DNA from: Pagrus major
Lineage: Eukaryota > Chordata > Actinopteri > Spariformes > Sparidae
DNA: 64,000 bases
Reading direction: 5' to 3'
Assembly: GCF_040436345.1 (NCBI RefSeq)
Contig: NC_133238.1
Location: forward strand, 7,442,150-7,506,149
Position numbers and translations under genes: made by a program. The notes under the pieces were generated by a model that worked only from the letters and a program-made list of their open reading frames with translations, searched no databases and had not been told where the DNA came from. Positions 1 to 11,100 of the stretch are shown in pieces; within the stretch, counting starts at the first letter, position 1; each line of letters starts with the position of its first letter.

Positions 1-2475
1 CGGTGCTGTGGGGCTCGTGAAAGCGGGTGAGTGAAGTCACCGTAGCTATTTATCACAGCAGGTAGCCTTAATAAGGCTGTTGTGCCTCGAGGCTAAGTGG
101 AAAATGTAGAGTGTATGTTTTTTTGGTGAGTTATAAACCCAGATTCTCTGTGTGTGGGAGGCTTGTGTGTTTGCCTTCTTCTTCCCAGCAGTTGGAATAA
201 CACCCTGCAGAGGCAAATGGCAGTAACGTTTGTTCTGAAAGGTCAAATGTGTACGAGCAAAAGTTGTTCAGGAGTCCACATCCATTACTGAGGATGCTGC
301 TTTACAACCTGTGGCTTTGCACAAATGGATGTACGGATAATGGCTTCAGAAGAAACCGGAGCACTAAGTAACGTGGAAGCGCCTGGCCTCCTCTCAGCAC
401 CACCCTGGAAGAGTTTTTCGCTTCAATATTGCAGAAATCAGTTCAGATTTTAACATCCATATCTCCGTATAATATCTTAAGCTGTCGGCCACCTGCTGTT
501 GTCTGTCCCATAAATCCACAATCTGACTCCTCTCCCGTTTCCTTTTTTAAGAACAAAAAAGAGCTGCGCGTTCATACAGCTCTCAGTTTCAGCCGAGCAG
601 TCCAAACACATTCCAACTGTGCTGATAATTCCCACAATGCACGATTGCCAACTCTTGTGCTGGACGCGGGAACGAGCTGCCAATGTTTGTTATTTTCTCC
701 TGCTTTATATTCACACAGTATGGAGAGTAAAAACACTTTAATGGGATTACGGGTGTCTCGGTGGTGCATTAGTTACAGAACAGATGTGTGAAGTAGTGAC
801 GTTATGCAGATAGCGGACAGGAAACAGATTAAATTTAAAGTCATAAATAAATAAATAACTAAATATAGAGCTAAAGATAAATATACTAGAAATATTTATA
901 ACATTTAAGTAAAGTTTGTGATCTCAGAAGAATTCTTAGTGACACTCTATGAAGCCTGTGTCTATAACGCATTATAATTCTTCATTGTGGCACCTATGTC
1001 TATACTGCAATGCAACATACTTATAATGCTTTATAGTGTGCCAATACTATACCAGAGGATCCCATGGGACTTTATTTCGGAAAAACTTGTGCCGTGAACC
1101 ACACATATGATGTTTGTCAATTTAAGAGATAACTTTCCAAGTCAAGAAAGTCGTAGTTTGTTTTAATTCAAGTAAAATACCATCAAGATTTATGTTACAC
1201 CACTCAGTCAACTACATCATCTCGCTCAACACACGTCACTAACGCCAACATGGCCGCCAACTCAGCTCAGAAAAGGTACTAAAAAGATAAAAGTCACAAT
1301 AAAACTGGCCAATTCGACAACTGCAGTTAGGTGAAAGGAGAGTTTGCCAGTTTTGTGAGCTGCTTATACACAGGAGCAGCTCTACAGGGTTTAAGTTACG
1401 GATTTTGGTGACTGTCGCAAATGCGACTGTGTCGTCTTTATAAATACATATTTTCACAGTCTTATATTTCAGTAGTTTTATGACAAACTGCGACGTTCTC
1501 AAGCTGAAAAACTGACAGACATCAAATGTGTAGTTCATGGCACAATGCAAGTGGGATCAAAAAGTTATTTGTCTCTATTCATTACCATACGTTTCTTACG
1601 GAAAAATGAGGTCCCATGGCGCAAACTGAAAGGGGCGTGACTTCGGCTCTCTATAAGCAATCATAAATATTAAGAATGCTTTATAACAGTAATCAAAGCA
1701 CATTATGAAAAAATGTATAGTGACTTAAGGTTATGTCGTTAAAAAATGTGTCATTATGACTTAAAATGAGGTCAATATCAATACTTTATATTTGCTCGTC
1801 ACTCACTATTTTGGATCATAGTTAATGGTAGTAGTTGTAATACATTATAATCACCATTATGATGCATAATAATGTGATTATAAGTTACTAGTGCATGGTT
1901 ATTGCTTTATAAGTGAAGTGAAAAAAGTAAGGGTAAGTCAATGCAAGAACAACGCACAAAACACTGTAAACTTATTTTTATAAACAGGTACTATCATACA
2001 ATGATCGGCTTAGTAATAATTATACTAATGTTTAAAATCCATTATAAACATTGGTGTAATAATAAGTCATGATTACTGTTATAAAGCATTGTGAAAAGTA
2101 ATGAGTGTGTCTGTCTATGTTTATAAGGCCGTACCTCATTATTAGTATGTTCATAATGTGTTATAATGCAGTGTAGGCATGTGCTTTAATGTGTTATTGC
2201 GGCCTACCTGCTTGTGTATTTACCTGACTACCAGCGAACACTCTGCCTGTGTGCCCGATCATGACCAGAATCTCCCACAAGGCTCGGCGTGGTTATACTG
2301 CTGAAGCTAAGCAAGCTAGTCGCACAATAATGGCAGGGAAAGTGCAGCCCAACATTTTCCAATGCAAACTTGCTAGCTTGACAGCGGTGAGTAGCCTCTT
2401 GCTTGAGTAGCCATTTTGGTTGTTTAAATGATTATGATAATGTTAGCAATGACAACAATGCGCTGCGCTCACTCG

Positions 2476-2573
2476 ACACAGCCCCTGAGCCTGATGTTCA
2501 GCAGCTAACCAAGTAGCACAAAGCACACAGCCCCTGAGCCTGATGTTCAGCAGCTAACCAAGTAGCACAAAGC
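2476..2573. repeat. Two-copy 49-bp tandem duplication
   Basis: Positions 2476-2524 and 2525-2573 carry the same 49 bases, starting ACACAGCCCCTGAGCC, and the first bases of a third copy follow. The copies look identical by eye, so the duplication is recent. Confidence 0.9.
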
Positions 2574-4139
2574 ACACAGCAAAGATTGTTACTATAAAAT
2601 TTTGAATAATGCAGCTGTACAATTTCAAAATAAAAGCACAAATTATAAACAATGGCCTCTATGTTATTATATTATTTTCTTACTTAAACCTTACCATGTA
2701 CATTTTAATGTTGTAGCTGGCCAAGGTGGAGTTCATTTCATCTACTGTATGTACAGTGGAGTAGTTTAGTCTTCAGCAAGACAACACATGTTTTTTTTAT
2801 GTATAGTGGAGTGAAAGAGTACAAAAGACACAAAAAAAATAAAAATGTAAAAATAGTTAACATTTCAGTCATAACACCGTAGCACCCCAGCTAACAGACT
2901 GTAATATACTCCAATTGCCCTCAACATTGACTGACATTTTCCTCAATAATACATGATATCAGCCATGGGGCAACTTCTGTTCACGCTGCGCTGAGCTGCT
3001 TCAGTTTCTCCTCATCGGCTGAGGAGGGAGCGGTAGTTTGATGCTGCAACAAACATTCTCAATACAAACTCCCCACCCCGCCCAAGAGAAGCTGGCTCTC
3101 CCTGTGTCTTTGTAGTTATATATAGAGTTTCTCCTGCAAAGCTGTCAGATTGCATTTGTCTGCATGGTGCTCTCCTTGTTCACACTTCACACCCTCTAGA
3201 CTCCAGCTTTCCAAACACATAGTCCATGCGAGATGCTTGTCCTGCTGAGGTCAGCTGCTGTTTGTATGCGTGTGTGTTGTTGCAGTGCAGTGACTGTGGG
3301 GAGAAAATGTCAAGCTGCAGGGGAAGTCTTTGGCATTTGAGCGAGGCTGCTCTGCTCGACGGTCTTAAAGCACGTTTGTGGACTAATTATAAAGAAATCA
3401 CGGACATCATTTTGAATCAGTTCCCATTTTTGCCTTTTCGATGGCTTCCTCTCTTGTGAATTCCACTGGGACGTCAGAAGTCGAGCTCAGCCAGAGAAAA
3501 GCTTCTCACTGTCTAGCTCGAGGACATTTCAGCAGGTCCGGCATGTGCACTACACCTCTCTGCGCTCGTCTCCACCCCGCTGCCTGCACTCATTTCCTCC
3601 AGCACTCTGGCCCTCTTTAGCTCAGTGAGACATTTGCCAGCTCTTTTCCACGCCTCAGCTCTTCTCCCAGCTGAGCGGTGTGGCAGCACGCCACCAATTT
3701 GTAGATAAGAGCCCATTTCTCAATAGCACCAGCAGATCAATAAGCCCGGGCTCTGAATGCACTTAGGAATGACTGATGGTCGAGGCTAATAGGTGGTCTG
3801 CGCCATTACCTGTTGTGAGAATATATACCCTCTGTAATTGACATGCTGTAGTTATTTAATCAGAGAAAACATGAAGGGCGTCTAACTGAAATGAAATACC
3901 CAGTATCTGAATACATTAACTGTCTTTGTACACGTTTGCGAGACAACTGCAACAGAGGTAAGCGCTCACCGTTCTGCTAAATGTCATTGTCAGTTGGAGC
4001 AATGAACTTGCAATAACTTTTTGGCCACTTGGGGGCAGCAAACTTAAAAGAGCTCTGTGGAACCTCTCCGTTGTGCTTGAGGTCCGTTGCTAGTTTACGT
4101 TCGAGGGCTGCATTTCTAAACTAACGCCGCTACTGTTGC

Positions 4140-4865
4140 TCAATCACAAATCACATCTTGCCAATAAAACAGTGATAAATACATGTACATTGCTACAAAC
4201 AGTTACATAGAGCCCCTTTAACACTCCAATATCAGAACATTTTAGAGATATATTTAGCATTTCTGCATTAAAATGTCTAAAAAAGACTAGATCTAAATTA
4301 TCCTATACGTTTCCAATGTCCAAACCCAGAGAAATGTACACGTTTACTTCAGGCGAGGGTGTGTCTCATTTTATCGGGCTCCCTTAACTTCTGGAAAAGC
4401 TAGGGAGGAAGGAAGTCAACAAACGTGACTGTGCATAAAGTGAATGTTTAGCTCACTAAACAGTAACAGTAACCAATATTCACTCTTTTTCATTGTATTT
4501 TGGTTTCCAATAAATCTTGAGGGAAACATCTGGCCCTTTTGTTGCTAAATGCTCCAATATGTTTGTCAGCTATTCGCTAACTTCATCGCTCTGTTTGCCT
4601 TTTGCTGCTGGATATGAAGTGCAGAATGGGTTTTTAGACCTTTTGTAGCCCTCTTTTGCTGCTGGGGCCAAAGACGACGTTTTTGGAGTGACGACGATGA
4701 ACCAAAACAATAAAGCTGCTAACTAAACCAAAGCTAGTTTTGGCTAAAAGAGGCTAAAAGACACTTTAAAGAAGTAGCGACTCTGCTGGTGTGTTGCTAT
4801 GAGCTCCCCCTCTCACATTAAAGTACTCTGTTAATTTAAAAATACTGATTATAGAGTCGCTTTAA
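4140..4865. repeat. Two dispersed teleost repeat fragments
   Basis: The stretch ending in CATAGAGCCCCTTTAA near 4205-4221 closely matches 19970-20040. The stretch at about 4470-4600 (GAGGGAAACATCTGG, GCTAAATGCTCCA) matches 28650-28745 (GAGGGAAATATTCGG, GCCAAATGCTCCA). Both look like old non-autonomous elements with copies in other introns of this window. Exact ends were not determined. Confidence 0.6.
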
Positions 4866-5955
4866 TCAAATATCTCTACTTCAGTAACAACACCTGTTCT
4901 CCATATCAAATCCTCCTCCCGTTATACCAACTCTACCTTGGTACAAATTTACAAAACTAACATATAAATCATATCTTGGGTAATAATTTTACTTATAACT
5001 TAACCTCCTCTTTAAAACTGTGGCGATTACCCATTTTTTGTGTAAATGTGTAATTCCACTTTACGTTAACGTACGAGTAACCAGGTTGGCGGGTTAGATA
5101 GCAGCTTCCACCGAGGAGCGCCGGAGCTGCTCTTTGGCTAAACTTATTGAATTACAAGTAAGTGCTCTTTCCCTAAAATATTCAGGTACTCCACATTAAA
5201 TTTTGCCATTAAACTTCCCCTGTAGAGTTTTTAAATGAAGGCACACGGAAGAGAAATATTAAGCAGAAAAACTGTTGTTATTTCAGAGGTACGAGGCCGA
5301 CGCTCATGTCCCCTCATGTGAGAGCAGCACATTAGCTTTATTCAATTATTCAATAACCTATACCATTACTCTCCCCAGCCTGGTTTCCTCGTATTGATGG
5401 CTCAGATGGAGGAGGACTTGGGATCGTCAGCCACACGCTGAGGAGAAGAAAGCTTTTGATCCGTTAAGACATGCTTAGTGCGTGATGGAGATGATGCGGA
5501 GTGGAGAGCTAATGATTTTAAACAAGAATTGGAATCCATTAAATGTACAGCTCGCATGCCGTGCTAACACATGTATAATGTATCCGGGAATAAATAGAAC
5601 ATCACAGCGTTTAAACGAGGCAGTTATTTTTTCCTGATGACAGTTTTCTAACGGGACCGCCTGCTGATATTAGACGCCCGCAGAGTGATGGAAGCCCCCC
5701 GGGAAGCTTGGACTGAATGTGTTTATCCCTCTCCTCTTGCTCCATTGTGCATTGTTCACAAACCTTATTGTTTCAGCATCTAACAAATACAGTATGTAGG
5801 CCAACAATACACGCACACACACGTTGTCACTCAGTCTCTCTTTCCCTCCCGTTTTCTCCCTTTGGTATCAGGAAGTTCCTGTAGTCTCAAAGCACACCCA
5901 GCAGGGGGAGAAGGTATTACATTTCAGATGTTTACTCTCGCTCTCTCATTTCCAG

Positions 5956-6193
5956 GTACCAGCAGGTGCCGGTGGTGCTGGTGGGCAACAAGGTGGACCT
6001 GGAGGAGGAGAGGGAAGTGTCCCCCAGCGAGGGCCAGGCGCTCGCCGAGGACTGGGGCTGCCCCTTCATGGAGACGTCGGCCAAAAGCAAGACCATGGTG
6101 GACGAGCTTTTCGCCGAGATCGTGAGGCAGATGGACTTCTGCCCTCTGCCGGACCGGAGGGAGACCTGCTGCCCCGCCTGCAGCATACAGTAG
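5956..6193 (+). CDS. rap2a: RAP2A-like small GTPase, last coding exon (partial gene)
   Basis: Ras-family GTPase of the Rap2 group, a membrane-bound switch linked in other animals to actin, junction and MAP4K signalling. The acceptor is TTTCCAG before 5956, and the exon enters at the third codon position. It encodes about 78 residues including the guanine-binding GNKVDLEEE motif and the ETSAK motif, then the Rap2-typical stretch [15 protein letters not shown]. It ends in CCPACSIQ: two cysteines suited to palmitoylation followed by a CAAX box ending in Gln, as in Rap2 proteins. The stop TAG is at 6191-6193. The P-loop and switch regions lie in exon 1 outside the window. [12 protein letters not shown] favours RAP2A over RAP2B or RAP2C; the exact fish paralogue is unresolved. 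Confidence 0.9.
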
Positions 6194-7199
6194 CAGCCGA
6201 TGGGTCCGCTTGGAGGGGTGATGGATGGGAGGACGGTTAGAAATTAGAATGCAAATGAATTCATGTTTGATAGATTGAAGATGGAGGGGTTTGAAGGAAA
6301 AATCCACTCTCTCTTAAACTATTTCTACCTGCTTTCTGTATCTAGCAGTTGAGGCCTGTGCTGTGGATGAGCATTCTGGGAAATGTAGGAAAATCAGAAG
6401 CAGAAGGTTAAGGGAAAATTTATTTTCAACATGCATCACTCCTCGGACACAGGGTGGATTTTCCCTTGAAAGAAAAAAAACCAACACTTGACCTCCCGCA
6501 TTCACCACCGCCCTCCTGAGAGAAATTTTTTCGGGGGTTTCCCGAAGGCAGCACGGTGCCAAAACCATCTTAAAAAGCCATCGACAAAGAGGATCAGAGT
6601 GCTAAATTCTTTCGGGAAACCAGCCATAGGCCCAAGCAGGGATGGAAGTGTGCTCAGCAGTTTTATCGGTCCTGTTTTCTTCTGCTTGTGTTTTTCTTTT
6701 TTTGCACTTTTGGGACCTTTTTGACAGTGCAAGACCAGTCACCAAGTATCTGAACGGATGTCAAGTAACACCACTGTGAAGGAGTCGTACTGGAAGGCAG
6801 TTTTACAGCAGGCCCGCCTAACTTACGAATGAATGAATAGCTGAACGAATGTTTAAAAAGAAAAAAAAAAAAACGCACCTTTGGGGAAATTCACTCAGAA
6901 GATCCCAAATGTTGACATACTGTGGATGACGCGTGCATGACGTTGTACTGTCACACTGACATTGAGTACAATCAAACTCACCCAAAGAGACAATATCAAT
7001 CAATCAGCTGATCAATCATTCAATCAATCAGTCATTCAAACGTACGGACACTTGTCTTTACACCTTACAGATGATACAAATGCCTTGTTACATTGTATGA
7101 AGTGAACATCAGTGTCAGTGTATAGTTCATTTATCTTAAGTCACATAAGATATGTTAGTGGTTCAATGTCAGAAACACTTATTTTCAACAAAAAATAAA
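6194..7199 (+). other. rap2a: 3' UTR of the rap2a-like gene with polyadenylation signal
   Basis: About 1 kb without coding potential follows the stop. A canonical AATAAA lies at 7194-7199, followed by a GT-rich stretch (GTGTCGCGTGTGTT), the expected arrangement for 3' end processing. An ATCA-rich simple repeat occupies about 6985-7040. Confidence 0.75.
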
Positions 7200-8113
7200 T
7201 CTTTATGCACAAATGTGTCGCGTGTGTTCAATTCTGTTTGAATGAAAATGTATTTTTCCTATTGCCTCCAACTCTGAAGCTCCCTCTCTCCTTCTCCTTT
7301 AACCTCCAGAGGTCACACGATTAGCGCTCATTGTTAAAAGAGCCTTTCAGCTTTGCTATTTAGCGATTATCTGGCTCTATCTCTGCCCGCGTCGACGTGA
7401 TTTATGATGTTTTGGTCTTGCGGCGGCGTTTCCCTGGCCCGGCGTTCCTAGCCGCTCCTGCTGCTGCCATTGGTGCCAACACTTACTGCTGATCCTGGTC
7501 CTGAAAAACTCCAACAAGCATTTGTCAAATTCTGAGTGCCATTAGAGTCCATTAGAGGATGAAATTGGGGACATGTGAGACTTTGGAGCCAAGATCATAA
7601 CTTTGGATTCCATCCAATCAGCATAAGAGCAACAGTCTTTCAACACTTGGAGACAAGACACTGAGGTAATTCAGAAATAAATTCAAGAGGGACGCCATAA
7701 ATATGAAAACTTTAGTACAAGTGCCTATAAGAAAATCAAAGAAGTATTATAGAGAGACATATGATGTTGTAGGGACTGTCTTGATTTAAATGTTGCTGAC
7801 AGAGAAGATGATTTTTTCTCTTATCTACAGAGTACAATAATTATTGCAGTATTATTCCTTTACATAAGCTTCACTGAAACGGCTACCAACGGCGACACCT
7901 GCTGTCAGAAACCTGACACAGCACTCCATCCTCTGGGGCCACACGGACCTTTCCACCGACTGACTTCAGTTCCTGCACGGACCTAAATATTAGTTGCACA
8001 TGAAACAGGCATGGCGTCCTTCAGTCAGAGGCATAAGTGACAGACATTTATCTATTCGCCCTCTGTATCTATTTTAAGTTATTTTGTATATATTTGTAGG
8101 AATATTCTTCACA
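7200..8113. promoter_or_regulatory. rap2a-mrpl39 intergenic region and mrpl39 upstream region
   Basis: No gene is recognised between the rap2a polyadenylation signal and the mrpl39 start. The last part must hold the mrpl39 promoter and 5' UTR. No TATA box is evident. A short ATG frame at 8011-8040 (nine codons plus stop) sits 74 nt upstream of the mrpl39 start and would be an upstream ORF if it is transcribed. Confidence 0.5.
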
Positions 8114-8150
8114 ATGGCGACCAGGACCGTGTGTCAAGTGCTCCAACGCC
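8114..8150 (+). CDS. mrpl39: mrpl39 coding exon 1
   Basis: ATG at 8114 gives 12 codons plus one base, then the donor GTGAGT at 8151. It is too short for ORF finding and was located by phase: its final C joins GC of exon 2 (acceptor CCTCCAG before 9275), completing an Arg codon and keeping the frame. Confidence 0.88.
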
Positions 8151-11100
8151 GTGAGTAGCTAACTACTAGCTAACGTAGCGTTAGCATGTGAGCTAGCTAG
8201 GTTAAAATGACAGGTCGTAGCTGCATATTGCAGTTGGGTTTGTATAAATAGACCATTTAACAGCAGACACTTTGACTTGACATAGCAGGAGAAGCATAAT
8301 TACTAACATTAATGATGTTTTTTTATCATGAAATGTCCGAGTGGCTAACGTTTAAGCTAAGTCCACAATACAAGGACGCCTCATAATTAACCTTATTAAT
8401 ACGTCTGTGCTTTTCCTGCCATAACGTTAAAATGTCTGCCGTCGTTTTAAAGTTTATTAAAAGTTGTAAGATGTCGTATGTCATATCAAGTCGCCTTTTT
8501 AAGTCATAAATACAACATAAGTTAGCATACTCCTTTTAATAAGCCTTGATAATTTCGGTTAGCAAGCTGCTTGCTAGCTCAGGATTTACTCTTGGCACCC
8601 AGTTATTCTTCTATTATTTCATACTCGTAGTAGGTTGAATTATTGTATAACCTTGCAAAAAATATATCAAAAACTTCAACTTGACAACCTGTGTAATCAC
8701 TAGCATGTCCTTAGATAGTCTAACCTTAAACTTGACTGTGTAATAAACTGCAATGACTTTTATACATATTGTCCCGAAAGCTAACGAAGCAGGTTGTGAA
8801 TAACCTTAAAAACACCTCATTTACAATAGTCAATATTGTTAAAGTTGGCGAACAGTTTATACTGACATGAATTATGAAGTTAGAGCAAAGACATATCCTG
8901 ACGTTTCCCTTAATATGGGTCGAGCTCCAAAAACACTGGAGCCTACACTTCCCAGAATGCAACTTAATAGCTTGTTTGGTGCCTGTATCCTCAAAGTCCA
9001 CAACCCCACTTTGAAACACACTATAAAAAGGCTTTCTGATATAAACTGTAGTGTCAAACACAACTGTTTACGTAAGATTAGTAGTCTCCAAGATTTTTAC
9101 AAGTCAAATTATGAAGGGATCCCTTTGCGTAACACCAATAATAAATTGGTGTATATATGACATAAACAGTATGCTGCTCTATGTGGGAATCTCCATGTTT
9201 AACAATGAAAGACTTCTTCTGCATCATGTTTTACTCTTGAGACCTTCCATCCATCCATTCTCTCCCCCCTCCAGGCTTTGCCTCTGCCGCAGCGGCTGTG
9301 CGTCCACCGGCCGCTGAAGTCCGCAGCCAGCGCAACGCCATCTTCTCCAGAGAGCATGACAGACAGAGAGCTCTGTACCCTCGCATCGAGAAGATAGAGG
9401 TGTCCATGCAGGGCCCGGGGCTGGACGGTACCCTGCTCATCATGAACAAAGGAATGTCCACTCCACTGAGCTGTGCCAGACGTGAGTAAAAGAGAGTGTG
9501 AATGCAAAACCAGCTTGTTTACATTTATCATTATTGTGTGTTTCACTATTTAAATACTTGTTTTGGACTCGGATGAACTCCTCTGTGTTTCCCTCAGACC
9601 TGACAGAGCATCATGTGAAAAGCTCGGTGCTGGCCCTGGTGGACGGGGAACCGTGGCCTCTCCACCAGCCCCTCACCCACTCCTGCTCACTCACTCTGCT
9701 CACATTTAAAGACAGTGACCCACGGCTGGTCAACCAGGTACTTTTACATCACAAAGTGCTTTAAAAGGATTTCAAATTCTTTGCATCTCCTCCTTTTCCT
9801 TTGTAAACACATTACATTATACATTTTCAGGTGAAATAGGTAATTGTTATGTATTTAAAACATTCACAAAGTCTATCTTAATACAACACTGACATGACTA
9901 TTATACATCCAGAGTGTTGGTTCCTGTCATTGTTCCTCTTGTTTACAGGGACCATAAAGAGATCCCTTCCTCCCTTCTGTGTTACTAATGTGGGACAGTC
10001 CTTCTTCTGTGTAAAAATGTATTCTTTATTTCAGACAAAGCTATTATGAAGCTTTGGAAGTCTGAGTGAACCAAATCTTGTAGGCATCTTTGAGCTCATA
10101 GTAAAATAGGTTCTTGTGCCTCTAACAGTGTTTGCTTGCTCAGAGGAACAGTTCTGCCCAGAGGGGAGTGAATTTGTACCAAACAACTTCCTGGATTTGG
10201 GGAACTTAGGCCTCTGGAATTCATATTTTCTTTGGATGAACTTAAAATGCATTTTTTTAAGAGAATGAAGACTGTAGAGTTTGTCCTTGATCACACACAT
10301 TCAAATAGCTTTTAGAAGGGATGTCTGTGCAGCTAGTATGACTAAGGGTGACAATTACATTTAATAATAACTCTTTAAATATAAATATGTGAGTCTTCTA
10401 CTTGGGAAAAAAGGGAACCTATCCTTTAGACATCAACTAATTAGGAAGGAATTGTTTTTTTGGGTGTCCTGAAGTGCTCTGACTTAGTTATTCAAAGTCT
10501 TGGAAAAGTCATGAATGTGTACAGCTGTCCACTGTATGTATCCTGCAGAAATGCCATTGACAGAGACACTAGCGTAGGTTAGCCTGGGGTGTATGTTTGT
10601 ATATGTATGTGCCACCATCTGCACTATGAATAAACATGATATGAATCCCCTACAACAGAAACTGATAAACTGAGACATTTCTACACCGGCCTGTTCTCTC
10701 CACCTCTCTTGGGTCTCAATTTTACCACAAATCATTGAACGACATCATTAAAAGATTCATTCAGCGTGTCCTTTTTATTCCCCCTCAGGCTTACTGGCGT
10801 TCCTGTGCGGCCTTGTTAGGCCAGGTGCTGGAGTCTGCGTTCAAGGACGACTTCACTGTGGAGTTGCTGAACACACCTGAGGTGCCAGGTAGAGGAGCTT
10901 CTCTATATATCTCAAATGTACCCTGAACCAGCCGTCAGATAGCTGCAGAATGTAGCTTTAGTCATCAGTGATCACTGCCAGGAACTAACTTAGATGCTGT
11001 GTCTGGTATTTGCCTGATAACAGATGGACAAATAGAACAACATTTCTGACAGATGGGTTTGTTATGTTTCTGTAAAAAATAATAATTTAGACTGACTGAA

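Larger units (their letters stand above)
1..5955 (+). other. Distal part of the rap2a-like first intron, repeat-rich
   Basis: No coding exon is recognisable. RAP2 genes have a first exon with the P-loop and switch regions and a second exon starting at the residues before the NKVD motif. Only the second is present, so this stretch is read as intron. It holds an AT-rich zone full of TTATAA-type words (about 950-2200), a 49-bp tandem duplication (2476-2573), and fragments of repeat families that recur elsewhere in the window (about 4140-4220 and 4440-4865). Short open frames here show no family resemblance. Confidence 0.7.

Noticed and set aside
5824-6307. Gly-rich and other frames overlapping the rap2a exon on both strands
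   Set aside because: Only one frame gives the conserved Rap2 sequence after a proper acceptor. The others are shadows.
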